In this document: positions 1-7,175 of the stretch, one piece after another
How the letters are laid out: each line of letters starts with the position of its first letter
Position numbering within the stretch: position 1 is the stretch's first letter
Assembly (NCBI GenBank): GCA_049294415.1
Contig: JBAQCS010000050.1
Coordinates: forward strand, 1-17,420
Reading direction: 5' to 3'
Length of the DNA: 17,420 nucleotides
Origin: JAEZRQ01 sp049294415
Lineage (GTDB): Bacteria > Patescibacteriota > Patescibacteriia > Patescibacteriales > UBA12465
The notes under the pieces: model-generated
What the model saw: the letters and a program-made list of their open reading frames with translations, nothing else
What the model was told of the DNA's origin: nothing
Database searches by the model: none
Translations under genes and position numbers: made by a program

Positions 1-27
1 ATCACTTTTTAGTATTATTGTCAATAC

Positions 28-59
28 AAAAAGCCCCAGATACCCAGGGCTTTAAAAAA
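28..59 (-). terminator. Rho-independent terminator after corA
   Basis: Read on the minus strand, AAAGCCC pairs with GGGCTTT (bases 53-47 with 36-30) around a 10-base loop. The stem runs straight into a T-rich tail (TTTTTG). It lies 24 bases beyond the TAG stop of corA, so it most likely ends that transcript. The plus-strand reading has A residues after the stem, so it should work only for the minus strand. Confidence 0.8.
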
Positions 60-82
60 GACTTATATTAGCTAAATAATAA

Positions 83-1048
83 CTATAACCATTTCTTCTT
101 AGTAAATATAGATAACAGTAACAACAAACCAGTTATCATAATACCTAAGATAATCCAGAAACCATAACGACTATCCACAAAAGGCATAAATTTAGCATTC
201 ATACCAAAAATACCAGCCAATAGATTCAAGGGAAGAACTAAAACGGAAAAAATGGTTAAAGTCTTCATGATGGCGTTCATTTTATCATTTAGTAATGATT
301 CATTAGTATCATTAAATACTTCCACCATTTCTTTTTGGTTATCTAAAATTTCCCAAATTCTCTTAGACTGTTCTACTAAATTTTCATAATGATGCTTAAT
401 TGATTCGTGAGAAACAATACTGCTTTTCATGTCCTGTAGGTGCTTAAGAATATTTTTGTGATTTTGCATAATCTTGCGCACATTAATAATATTGCGGCGC
501 AATTCTAAAATTTTACCAACAGCATTTTTTTGATGTCCTGAAAAAATAATATCTTCTATCTCATTAATATTGATACTGTTTTTATCTAAAATATTATAAC
601 AATCTTTAATTAAACGATCTAAAAGTTCATAAAGCAAAGTGGAAGATGATTCAGTTTCGTAAGATAAAAGAGCATCGGGATTCTTTTTAACATATTCAAA
701 AAAGTCATTTAAAGCTGGTAAGTTACCATTATGTAAAGTTATTAAATAACCATGACTAATAAAGAATTCTATTTCACCAGCTACAATTGTATCACCCTTA
801 AAAACAGGGAAATGCAAAATCATAAAAATATAATCTTGACCATCATCCACCATTGGACGTTGAGCAAAAACAGTAGAAATTGACTGCTTTAAGTGCTCAA
901 CATTAAAAGAAAACTTTTTCTTTAAATAATCAGTTTCTTTTTTGCCAGCATTAACTATATTTATCCATTTTAGGCTATAGCCGCTGGTTTTAGGATTATC
1001 AATATTTATTTCCTGAATCTTATCAGAAATTTTAGGTAAAATAGGCAT
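83..1048 (-). CDS. corA: CorA-family magnesium/divalent cation channel
   Basis: This is a 321-residue protein of normal CorA length. A long, mostly helical cytoplasmic region (about residues 1-258) is followed by two membrane helices at about 262-281 and 296-315. The family signature GMN is present at 282-284 (context IFGMNAKF), at the end of the first helix, where it forms the selectivity filter of the pentameric channel. A basic tail (TKKKWL) closes the protein, as in known CorA channels. The family takes up Mg2+ and, in some members, Co2+ or Ni2+; which ion is carried here cannot be read from the sequence. The start is the ATG at 1048-1046, with no Shine-Dalgarno site. The stop is TAG, followed by a terminator. 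The gene is transcribed divergently from the WecG/Nudix-gltX unit, and no convincing promoter of its own was found in the 60-base gap. Confidence 0.93.
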   Translation of the reverse strand: MPILPKISDKIQEINIDNPKTSGYSLKWINIVNAGKKETDYLKKKFSFNVEHLKQSISTVFAQRPMVDDGQDYIFMILHFPVFKGDTIVAGEIEFFISHGYLITLHNGNLPALNDFFEYVKKNPDALLSYETESSSTLLYELLDRLIKDCYNILDKNSININEIEDIIFSGHQKNAVGKILELRRNIINVRKIMQNHKNILKHLQDMKSSIVSHESIKHHYENLVEQSKRIWEILDNQKEMVEVFNDTNESLLNDKMNAIMKTLTIFSVLVLPLNLLAGIFGMNAKFMPFVDSRYGFWIILGIMITGLLLLLSIFTKKKWL

Positions 1049-1057
1049 AAGAACTTT

Positions 1058-1086
1058 TTGACTAAATGTTATTTTTATAATAAAAT
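1058..1086 (+). promoter_or_regulatory. Sigma70-type promoter of the WecG/Nudix-gltX unit
   Basis: A -35 box TTGACT (1058-1063) is followed by a 17-base spacer and a -10 box TAAAAT (1081-1086). Each box matches the consensus at five of six positions. Transcription should begin near 1093, leaving a leader of about 16 bases before the ATG at 1109. That leader holds only a weak Shine-Dalgarno-like AAGAG (1096-1100). The TTG of the -35 box also opens the longest possible reading frame, so a start at 1058 would be an artefact. Confidence 0.75.
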
Positions 1087-1108
1087 AGGGCTATCAAGAG
1101 TATATCAT

Positions 1109-2293
1109 ATGGCCGATATTTTGGGAATAAAATTAACTGATTTAGCATCGACGGACATCATTAAAAGTCTGGACTTTTTTTTAATGGAGGAAAAAAGTCA
1201 TTTTATAACTACCCCCAATCCAGAGATTATTTTAACCGCTGGTCATGATGAAGAATATTTCTTTATTTTAAACGTTGCCGATTTATCAATAGCTGATGGT
1301 TTTGGCTTAGTGTTAGCTGGTTATATTAGCGGTCAAAAAATTAATAGAGTAACAGGGGCTGATATAACAAAATTATTATTACAAAAAGCCAATGACAGTG
1401 ACTTAAAAGTTTTGGTCATTAATTTAGCCGGCGGGCTATCCACTAAAGATGATATTAGTAGCGCCTTACAACAAAAATGGTCAAAGTTAAATTTTAAAGT
1501 CATTGATACTACTAGAAAAGAAAGGTTAAGCGCTGAAGAAAATAAACAAATAGCTGACTTTGCTCCCCAAATTATTTTTGTCGGCCTAGGCGCACCTTTT
1601 CAAGAAAAATTAATTTATCATGAACTGACTAACTGGCCTAGTTCTAGAATTGCTATCGGAATTGGTGGCTCCTTTGATTTTATCACCGGTAAAATAAAAA
1701 GGGCTCCTAGACTTATTCGTGCTATAGGACTTGAGTGGTTGTGGCGCGTTGCTATACAACCACAAAACAGATTAAAACGTTTAAAAAGAATTTGGCAGGC
1801 CACAGTAGTTTTCATGAGTAAAATAGTCAAAAATTATTTTATTAATACTTTCTTATATCGTCATAATGTTGCTTGCTTATTATATAAGAAAGAAAATGGT
1901 AAATATAAGTTTCTAATTGTTCAAAGGACTGATGATCCTACCCATTGGCAATTACCACAAGGTGGCACAGACGGGCAAAAATTAGCTAAGGCTGGACGCC
2001 GAGAGCTAACTGAAGAAATAGGAACTACTAACTTTACCGACATTAAAACTTTCCCTCACGTTTATAAATATCATTTTAAAAGTCTTAAACCAGCTTATCG
2101 AGGCTACAAAGGACAAGAACAGGGCTTGTTTATTGCAGAGTATCATGGGACTGATGAAGAAATAAAAATTAACTACTGGGACCATGCGGCTTGGCAATGG
2201 GTAGAACAAGAAAAAATAATTAACGCCGTTCATCTCTATCGCCAAGCAGGGATGAAAAAATTCTTAGAAAAATTTGAAAAAATATCCAAATAA
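1109..2293 (+). CDS. WecG/TagA/CpsF glycosyltransferase fused to a Nudix hydrolase
   Basis: This is a 394-residue two-domain protein. Residues 1 to about 232 are a complete WecG/TagA/CpsF transferase (GT26), a family that moves N-acetylmannosamine or a related sugar from UDP to a lipid-linked acceptor at the inner membrane face. Visible family marks are TTPNPE (34-39), ADG with D63 as the expected catalytic base, RVTGAD (80-85), GLGAPFQEK (159-167), GGSFDFITG (186-194) and the basic membrane-docking end RAPRLIRAIGLEW to about 230. Residues 250-394 are a Nudix domain resembling RppH/Ap4A hydrolases, with PQGG (283-286) and the catalytic REL.EE.G (298-305). The loop between these is one residue shorter than in RppH and lacks its usual Glu. 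The ATG at 1109 is chosen because the family begins here and the promoter lies just upstream. An internal in-frame ATG at 1814 (M236) could yield the Nudix part alone. gltX starts 4 bases after the stop. The substrate of neither domain can be read from the sequence. Confidence 0.88.
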   Translation: MADILGIKLTDLASTDIIKSLDFFLMEEKSHFITTPNPEIILTAGHDEEYFFILNVADLSIADGFGLVLAGYISGQKINRVTGADITKLLLQKANDSDLKVLVINLAGGLSTKDDISSALQQKWSKLNFKVIDTTRKERLSAEENKQIADFAPQIIFVGLGAPFQEKLIYHELTNWPSSRIAIGIGGSFDFITGKIKRAPRLIRAIGLEWLWRVAIQPQNRLKRLKRIWQATVVFMSKIVKNYFINTFLYRHNVACLLYKKENGKYKFLIVQRTDDPTHWQLPQGGTDGQKLAKAGRRELTEEIGTTNFTDIKTFPHVYKYHFKSLKPAYRGYKGQEQGLFIAEYHGTDEEIKINYWDHAAWQWVEQEKIINAVHLYRQAGMKKFLEKFEKISK

Positions 2294-2297
2294 CTTT

Positions 2298-3737
2298 ATG
2301 ACAGAACCAATTAGAATTCGCTTTGCACCATCACCTACCGGTTTTTTACATATCGGTAATTTTCGCGTAGCTCTCTTTGACTACTTAATCGCCAAAAATT
2401 TAAATGGTGAACTTATTTTACGTATTGAAGATACTGATCAAAAAAGAGAAGTTGAGGGTGCAGCTCTTAAATTAATTAATATTCTAGATTTATTTGATAT
2501 TAAATTTAATGAAGGACCACATATTGGTGGCCAATATGAACCCTACACTCAATCAGAACGTTTGGATATTTATAAAAAATATTACGAACAGCTTTTAGCC
2601 GAGGGTAAAGCTTATCGTTGTTTTTGTACTGAAGATCGCTTAACACAAATGAGAGAGGATCAACAAGCTCAAAAATTAGCGCCACGCTATGATCGCTTAT
2701 GTCGAGATTTATCTCCAGAAGAAAGTGATAAAAGAGCAGCTAGTGGCGAAGCTTTTGTGATTCGCCAAAAGATGCCACTAGAGGGAGAAATAACTGTTCA
2801 CGATGAATTACGCGGCGACATTACTTTTAACTACCGCGATTTAGATGATCAAGTACTTATCAAATCTAATGGCGTACCAACTTATCAGTTTGCCAGCGTA
2901 GTAGATGACCACACTATGGCCATCTCACATGTTACTCGTGGCGACGAATGGCTACCATCTTATCCTAAAAATATTTTATTATATCAAGCTTTTGATTGGG
3001 CTCCGCCAAAATTTATTCACTTTCCATTAATTCTTAATAAAGAAGGAGGGAAGTTATCAAAAAGAAAGGGCGATGTTTTTGTTGAAGATTATTTAGCTAA
3101 AGGTTACTTGCCAGAAGCTATTATTAATTTCTGTGCCTTACTTGGTTGGCACCCTAAAGGAGATAATGAAATATTATCTATGTCGGAATTAATAAAAGAA
3201 TTCTTTATTGATGGTATTGGCGTATCACCAGCTATTTTTGATTTGGAAAAATTAAATTATTATAATGCTTATTACATCAGAGAAAAGTCTATTGAAGAAT
3301 TAACTAAACTTTGTCAGCCTTATTTAGATGCCGCTGAACTCGTTTACCAAGCTGAACAATTACCAAAAATTATTGAAATTAGTCGAGACAGACTTAAAAC
3401 TCTACAAGATATAACTACTGTAGCCAATTTTTGTTTTAAAGATCCTAGTTATGATACTAATTTATTAATTTGGAAAACTCTTAGTTTAGAGGAGGCTAAA
3501 AATAATCTTCAAGAGTTAAAAAATATTTTAGAAAAAATATCTGACAACGATTGGAACAAAGAACATTTAGAAGAAGAAGTTTTTATGTATCTTAAAACTA
3601 ACGACAAAAAGAATGGCGACTACTTGTGGCCTTGGCGTGTAGCTGTAACTGGAGAAAAAAATAGTCCTAGCCCCTTTGAAGTTTCTTGGGCCTTAGGTAA
3701 AACCGAAACTCTTAAAAGAATTTCCGCTGCTCTTTAA
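2298..3737 (+). CDS. gltX: Glutamyl-tRNA synthetase
   Basis: This is a 479-residue class I synthetase of normal length that charges tRNA with glutamate in the cytoplasm. The HIGH motif appears as HIGN (18-21) in PSPTGFLHIGN, and the KMSKS motif as KLSKR (252-256). The zinc-binding insertion keeps CFC (108-110) and C135 after PRYDRL, but the residue two after C135 is Asp rather than the His of E. coli. The C-terminal anticodon-binding part ends with the typical ALGKTETLKRI block. The ATG at 2298 is chosen because the protein then begins at the usual MTEPIRIRFAPSPTG; an upstream in-frame ATG at 2274 lies inside the preceding gene. It lies 4 bases after the WecG/Nudix gene and is probably cotranscribed with it. 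No Shine-Dalgarno site is seen. Whether it also charges tRNA-Gln, as in bacteria using the GatCAB route, cannot be told from the sequence. Confidence 0.96.
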   Translation: MTEPIRIRFAPSPTGFLHIGNFRVALFDYLIAKNLNGELILRIEDTDQKREVEGAALKLINILDLFDIKFNEGPHIGGQYEPYTQSERLDIYKKYYEQLLAEGKAYRCFCTEDRLTQMREDQQAQKLAPRYDRLCRDLSPEESDKRAASGEAFVIRQKMPLEGEITVHDELRGDITFNYRDLDDQVLIKSNGVPTYQFASVVDDHTMAISHVTRGDEWLPSYPKNILLYQAFDWAPPKFIHFPLILNKEGGKLSKRKGDVFVEDYLAKGYLPEAIINFCALLGWHPKGDNEILSMSELIKEFFIDGIGVSPAIFDLEKLNYYNAYYIREKSIEELTKLCQPYLDAAELVYQAEQLPKIIEISRDRLKTLQDITTVANFCFKDPSYDTNLLIWKTLSLEEAKNNLQELKNILEKISDNDWNKEHLEEEVFMYLKTNDKKNGDYLWPWRVAVTGEKNSPSPFEVSWALGKTETLKRISAAL

Positions 3738-3767
3738 ATTTTACTCTCTAAAACTACTAATTAGTTA

Positions 3768-3796
3768 TTTACACAAAAGCTAAAAAATGGTATAAT
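3768..3796 (+). promoter_or_regulatory. Extended -10 promoter, probably giving a leaderless transcript
   Basis: TTTACA (3768-3773) is followed by a 17-base spacer and a perfect TATAAT (3791-3796). The -10 box is preceded by TGG, which makes an extended -10 element (TGnTATAAT). Only six bases (TAAATT) separate the -10 box from the ATG at 3803, so the expected transcription start falls on or next to the A of that ATG. A perfect 10-base palindrome, ACTAATTAGT (3756-3765), lies two bases before the -35 box and could be an operator. No terminator was seen between gltX and this promoter. Confidence 0.85.
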
Positions 3797-3802
3797 TAAA
3801 TT

Positions 3803-5026
3803 ATGAAAAAATTACCAATTATCATTTTATTATTAATAGCCGTCTTCGCTCTAGGTGGATCATCTTTAGTTTTTGGACAAAGTGGATCAGTTGATGAAGA
3901 AATAAATGCCCTTAACAATAAAATTCAGAATCAAAAAAAACAGATGGAAGAATTGGCTGATAAGCAAAAAGTCTATCAAGAAATGATTCAAAAAAAACAA
4001 CAAGATAAGGCTAGCTTAGTAAATCAACTATCTATCTTAGATAATAGACTAGCTAAGGCACAACTAGACATTGATAGTACTAATCTTAATATTGATAAAA
4101 CTAATTTAGAAATTCAGAAAATAGAATTAGACGTTGAAAATGTTAATACTGAAATAGAAAATGAGAAACAACATATGTCTAGTTTATTACGTTTAATGTA
4201 TAAACAAGATCAAATTTCTACTATGGAAATGTTGTTACTTAATGATTCATTAGCTGAATTTTTAAGCCAAGCTAAATACTTAGAAAATACTAATAGTAAA
4301 ATTAAAGAAAGCTTAGATTCTCTAAAAGATAAAAAGGATCAATTGGATCAAAGCAAAGTAAATTTGGATGCTAAAAATAAAGAATTAGCTACTTTAAAAG
4401 ATGATTTACAGAAGAAGAAAGATGATTTAAGTTACGAACAAGATAGTAAGGGTATTATTTTAGAAGAAACTAAATCATCAGAAGCACAGTATCAAAGTTT
4501 ACTAGCCCGTGCTAAAAAAGAACAAATGCAAGCTGAGGCTGAGGTGGCCAGTATCGAAAAACTTATCCGTCAAAAAATGGCCGCCAAGGATAAAGCTAAG
4601 TTAGAAAGCGGTTCCAGTGAAATTGCTTGGCCTGTTACTAAAAATACTATTACTACCGGCTTCCATGATGCTGATTATCCTTATCGCAAGATTATTGGCG
4701 AACATCCAGCTATTGATATTAGAGCGGCTCAAGGTTCGACTTTAAGAGCAGCAGCCGATGGTTATGTGGCCCGCGTTAAATTCGATGGCACTACTAGCTA
4801 TGCTTATATTATGATTATTCATAATGATGGCTTGTCTACTGTCTATGGTCACGTTTCAGCCGTCTCTGTCACTGCTGAACAATATGTTAAGCAAGGTGAT
4901 GTTATTGGTCGAACTGGTGGTTATCCTCGTACAGTCGGAGCTGGCGCCTTTACTACTGGCCCTCATTTACATTTCGAAGTTAGAAAAAGCGGTATTCCAG
5001 TTAATCCTCTAAATTATTTACCATAA
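3803..5026 (+). CDS. Secreted coiled-coil M23 peptidoglycan endopeptidase (EnvC-like)
   Basis: This is a 407-residue exported protein. A signal peptide covers residues 1 to about 25 (MKKLPIIILLLIAVFALGG, then SSLVFG before the likely cut). Residues 30-265 form a long charged coiled coil rich in K, E, D, Q and L. Residues 275-407 form a peptidase M23 (LytM) domain. The zinc ligands are H301 and D305 (HPAID) and H390; the catalytic histidines are H350 (YGHV) and H388 (HLHFEV). All five are present, so the enzyme should cut peptide cross-links in peptidoglycan, unlike the degenerate activators EnvC and NlpD. The architecture matches EnvC/CwlO-type proteins that split the septum or remodel the wall. 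The start is fixed by the signal peptide and sits at the predicted transcription start, so translation is probably leaderless. A bidirectional terminator follows. Confidence 0.93.
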   Translation: MKKLPIIILLLIAVFALGGSSLVFGQSGSVDEEINALNNKIQNQKKQMEELADKQKVYQEMIQKKQQDKASLVNQLSILDNRLAKAQLDIDSTNLNIDKTNLEIQKIELDVENVNTEIENEKQHMSSLLRLMYKQDQISTMEMLLLNDSLAEFLSQAKYLENTNSKIKESLDSLKDKKDQLDQSKVNLDAKNKELATLKDDLQKKKDDLSYEQDSKGIILEETKSSEAQYQSLLARAKKEQMQAEAEVASIEKLIRQKMAAKDKAKLESGSSEIAWPVTKNTITTGFHDADYPYRKIIGEHPAIDIRAAQGSTLRAAADGYVARVKFDGTTSYAYIMIIHNDGLSTVYGHVSAVSVTAEQYVKQGDVIGRTGGYPRTVGAGAFTTGPHLHFEVRKSGIPVNPLNYLP

Positions 5027-5039
5027 AATACTTGTTATA

Positions 5040-5070
5040 AAAAAACCACCTGAATTACAGATGGTTTTTT
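5040..5070. terminator. Bidirectional rho-independent terminator
   Basis: AAAAAACCA (5040-5048) pairs with TGGTTTTTT (5062-5070). An inner CTG/CAG pairing is set off by one C-A mismatch and encloses a five-base loop. Both strands end in a run of at least six T, so the hairpin can stop transcription from both directions. It lies between the convergent M23 peptidase gene and the Xer recombinase gene, as expected for a shared terminator. Confidence 0.88.
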
Positions 5071-5094
5071 GATATATAAAAAGGGAAGTATTAA

Positions 5095-6033
5095 TTATTC
5101 TGATAGAGGGTGAAAATCATGGTGTGATTTCCTGGCATATTGATCTGAGGCGTGCACATAACGAGTAGTAGTCTCTAGTGACTCGTGACCCAATAAAACT
5201 TGAATAGCAGCCGGATTAGCCCCTGACTCAGCTAGATAGGTAGCAAAGCCATGACGCAGTGAGTGAGCGGAAATTGGTAAATTAATATCTAAAATTTCTC
5301 GATATTTTTTAATAGTATTTTGTAAATAATTGGTAGAAATTTTCCTTTCTCGTTCACCTGTATTTTGACCACGGTAGGGAATAAAGGCAAACGGGGAATC
5401 ATCGTGTCTAGTTAAAAAATAAGCTTCTAAGTGCTTTCTAGCGCGAGGAGTAAGATAAACAAATCTCTCTTTCTTACCTTTACCTAAAACAAAAATACGT
5501 CCTTCCTTATCAACCTGTTTAATCTTCAAATTAATAAGCTCGGAAATTCTCATACCGGTAGAGAAGAGCACCTCTAACATTGCCCTGTTTCTTTTACCAA
5601 TAATGGGGTCCTTCTCATAGGTAGAGGGAAACTGCAATAATTTCACAAATTCGTCAAGTTCAGCAATTTGAGACTTTTTCCTGGTAGTTTTAATCATCTT
5701 AATGACATCAGGTGGTAATGGACACGGATAGTCCATATCAATCAAATATTTAAAATAGGCGCGGAGAACTGACAACATGCGATTAATGGAATAAGCGTTC
5801 AAACGCATTTTAGATTTTTCAGCTAAAGCAGTTTTTCGATCAGTTGATGTTAGTAAGGCTTTATAGTTTAAGATGTCACGCTTAGATAATTTTTTAAAAC
5901 TAATAGAATTATCAAATAAAAAATCTTCAAAGACTTTAAGGTCTCGTTCGTAATTATAAATGGTCTCCGGGGAATAATTGTTAACCCTCAAATTGAGCAA
6001 GTAATCGTCAAAGAGAGGTAAAGTTTCAGTCAT
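5095..6033 (-). CDS. xerC: Xer-family tyrosine site-specific recombinase
   Basis: This is a 312-residue recombinase of normal XerC/XerD length. Residues 1 to about 110 form the SAM-like DNA-clamping domain. Residues 125-312 form the catalytic domain with the complete set R162 (TGMRISE), K185 (GKGKKER), H257 and R260 (HSLRH), H283 (LGHESL) and nucleophile Y292 (TTTRYVH). The spacings R260-H283-Y292 equal those of E. coli XerD. The expected role is resolving chromosome dimers at a dif site during division; no dif-like site was recognised nearby. The ATG at 6033 is preferred; an in-frame TTG at 6054 would add seven residues (MANTTQL). Neither start has a Shine-Dalgarno site. The gene has its own promoter and shares the downstream terminator with the M23 gene. 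Whether it is XerC, XerD or a sole Xer cannot be decided here, and a phage-type integrase is less likely because no mobile genes surround it. Confidence 0.92.
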   Translation of the reverse strand: MTETLPLFDDYLLNLRVNNYSPETIYNYERDLKVFEDFLFDNSISFKKLSKRDILNYKALLTSTDRKTALAEKSKMRLNAYSINRMLSVLRAYFKYLIDMDYPCPLPPDVIKMIKTTRKKSQIAELDEFVKLLQFPSTYEKDPIIGKRNRAMLEVLFSTGMRISELINLKIKQVDKEGRIFVLGKGKKERFVYLTPRARKHLEAYFLTRHDDSPFAFIPYRGQNTGERERKISTNYLQNTIKKYREILDINLPISAHSLRHGFATYLAESGANPAAIQVLLGHESLETTTRYVHASDQYARKSHHDFHPLSE

Positions 6034-6086
6034 AAGTTGTGTAGTATTAGCCAAAAAGAAACTGCGTATAATAACTATTACATTTA

Positions 6087-6115
6087 ATTATAGCATAAGA
6101 AAAACTATACGGCAA
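6087..6115 (-). promoter_or_regulatory. Extended -10 promoter of the Xer gene
   Basis: On the minus strand, TTGCCG (6115-6110) is followed by a 17-base spacer and a perfect TATAAT (6092-6087). The -10 box is preceded by TGC, giving an extended -10 element. The expected start of transcription is near 6080, about 47 bases before the ATG at 6033. The promoter lies between the end of the small membrane-protein gene (6147) and xer. Confidence 0.78.
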
Positions 6116-6117
6116 AC

Positions 6118-6137
6118 TTAACCGTTTAAATTAACCG
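6118..6137. repeat. Pair of 7-base direct repeats upstream of the xer promoter
   Basis: TTAACCG occurs at 6118-6124 and again at 6131-6137, 13 bases apart, immediately behind the -35 box of the xer promoter. Repeats in this place can bind a regulator, but the motif is short and may be chance. Confidence 0.35.
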
Positions 6138-6146
6138 CCACCCTTA

Positions 6147-6287
6147 TTATCTTATAATGAGGCCCAAGACATTAACTTCTGGCGTAAACATCAGAACTAT
6201 TTTGATAATTAGTAAAAAGACGCCAACAAATAACATGCCAAAAATAAAAACTGCTGTACCAAATAACCATTTAAATAGACTCTCCAT
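6147..6287 (-). CDS. Small single-span membrane protein, 46 residues
   Basis: An intact frame of 46 codons runs from the ATG at 6287 to the TAA at 6147. It starts 4 bases after the ftsQ stop. The protein begins MESLFKWLFGTAVFIFGM and is almost wholly hydrophobic from about residue 7 to 34, so it should form one long membrane helix. A short tail (TPEVNVLGLIIR) ends it. The only charged residues are E2, K6, K29, E37 and R46. The position directly behind ftsQ suggests cotranslation and possibly a role at the envelope or division site, but no known family was recognised. It is not FtsL-like, because it has no periplasmic coiled coil. There is no Shine-Dalgarno site, as for most genes of this operon. 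Without this gene the stretch between ftsQ and xer would be about 230 empty bases. Confidence 0.68.
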   Translation of the reverse strand: MESLFKWLFGTAVFIFGMLFVGVFLLIIKIVLMFTPEVNVLGLIIR

Positions 6288-6291
6288 ATAA

Positions 6292-7158
6292 TTATTTATT
6301 ACCAATAAAAACTTTATCGCCGTATCTTAAATCAACGTAATTAATCTTATCTAAATTATCCTTTATTTTATCAGTTTTGACAATGACTAATTTATCAAGT
6401 TGCTTAACAGCCTCTTCTTTAGTATTAAAATAAGCGAGCAAGCCATCTTTAAATTGAACCTTAATAGTCTTGAATTCTTGGTCAATGATAAATCTATCAA
6501 TGGCCAGGGCAGGGCTCTTCTCTACTTCCCCTTTCAAAGTAAAAATAAAACTTAAGTAATCAGCATCAATTTGCAAATAATCATTAACGATCATTTCTTT
6601 ATTACTTTTATTTTCAATCACCGGAAATTTTACTAGATCAGCCGGGTCAACCTCACTATCACGAATAATATATCCCTTGGAATCACTATAATAACTCTTC
6701 CCTGCTTCTTGCCAAATAAAAGCATAAGGGCGTTCTTCAACTAATACCACAATGGTATGAAATAATTTTTTTTCAATTTCTATTTTAGAAAAATTAAAAC
6801 TACTAATTAAACTATTACTAGCATCATCCTTATCAAATAAAAAGATATTGGATTGTTTAAACGGCCAAAACTTATTTTGATTAGCTTGCTGCCAAATTTT
6901 TTCAGAAATAGCATTTTCCGGCAAACGCCCCAAGCCCTTAATTTGGATATGTTTTACAATAAATAAAGGTGACGCTAAAAAACCATACATCATAGCCACT
7001 AAAATAATAAGTAGTGCTATTAAACGCCAAGGCCAACTAATTTTAGTTTTTTTCTTCTTATTAGAATTATGGTGCCTAAAAAAAGGATTAACCAAATTTT
7101 TAGCTTGATAATCTTTTTTAATCTGATAAGTTTTTCTTTTCTTGAAAGTAGTAGCCAT
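6292..7158 (-). CDS. ftsQ: FtsQ/DivIB-type cell division protein
   Basis: This is a 288-residue protein with the FtsQ layout. A basic cytoplasmic tail (1-43, with KKKKTK at 34-39) is followed by one membrane helix at about 44-63. A POTRA domain begins at about 67 (FIVKHIQIKGLGRLPENAI), and a beta domain starts near EERPYAFIW (141-149), with YYSDSKGYII matching the family pattern of a Tyr/Asp/Gly turn. FtsQ links early and late divisome proteins at the septum and, with FtsL and FtsB, controls septal wall synthesis. ftsL, ftsB, ftsA and ftsZ are not in the window. The gene follows alr by 17 bases and is followed at 4 bases by a small membrane-protein gene. FtsQ diverges quickly in sequence, so the call rests on architecture as much as on motifs. 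Confidence 0.87.
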   Translation of the reverse strand: MATTFKKRKTYQIKKDYQAKNLVNPFFRHHNSNKKKKTKISWPWRLIALLIILVAMMYGFLASPLFIVKHIQIKGLGRLPENAISEKIWQQANQNKFWPFKQSNIFLFDKDDASNSLISSFNFSKIEIEKKLFHTIVVLVEERPYAFIWQEAGKSYYSDSKGYIIRDSEVDPADLVKFPVIENKSNKEMIVNDYLQIDADYLSFIFTLKGEVEKSPALAIDRFIIDQEFKTIKVQFKDGLLAYFNTKEEAVKQLDKLVIVKTDKIKDNLDKINYVDLRYGDKVFIGNK

Positions 7159-7175
7159 GGAAAATAAAATATTAA

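Noticed and set aside
1049..1108. Promoter for corA in the divergent gap
   Set aside because: A TTGATA on the minus strand has no -10 box at a usable spacing, and TATAAA has no -35 partner.
1618..2245. Minus-strand frames of 70 and 79 codons opposite the WecG/Nudix gene
   Set aside because: They lie wholly opposite a gene with clear family motifs and show no motif, start signal or plausible protein composition of their own.
4824..5012. 62-codon plus-strand frame inside the M23 domain
   Set aside because: It overlaps the catalytic HxH region in another frame and has no supporting signal.
6055..6146. tRNA, dif site or small RNA in the gap before xer
   Set aside because: Apart from the promoter and short repeats no cloverleaf, dif-like palindrome or terminator hairpin was seen.
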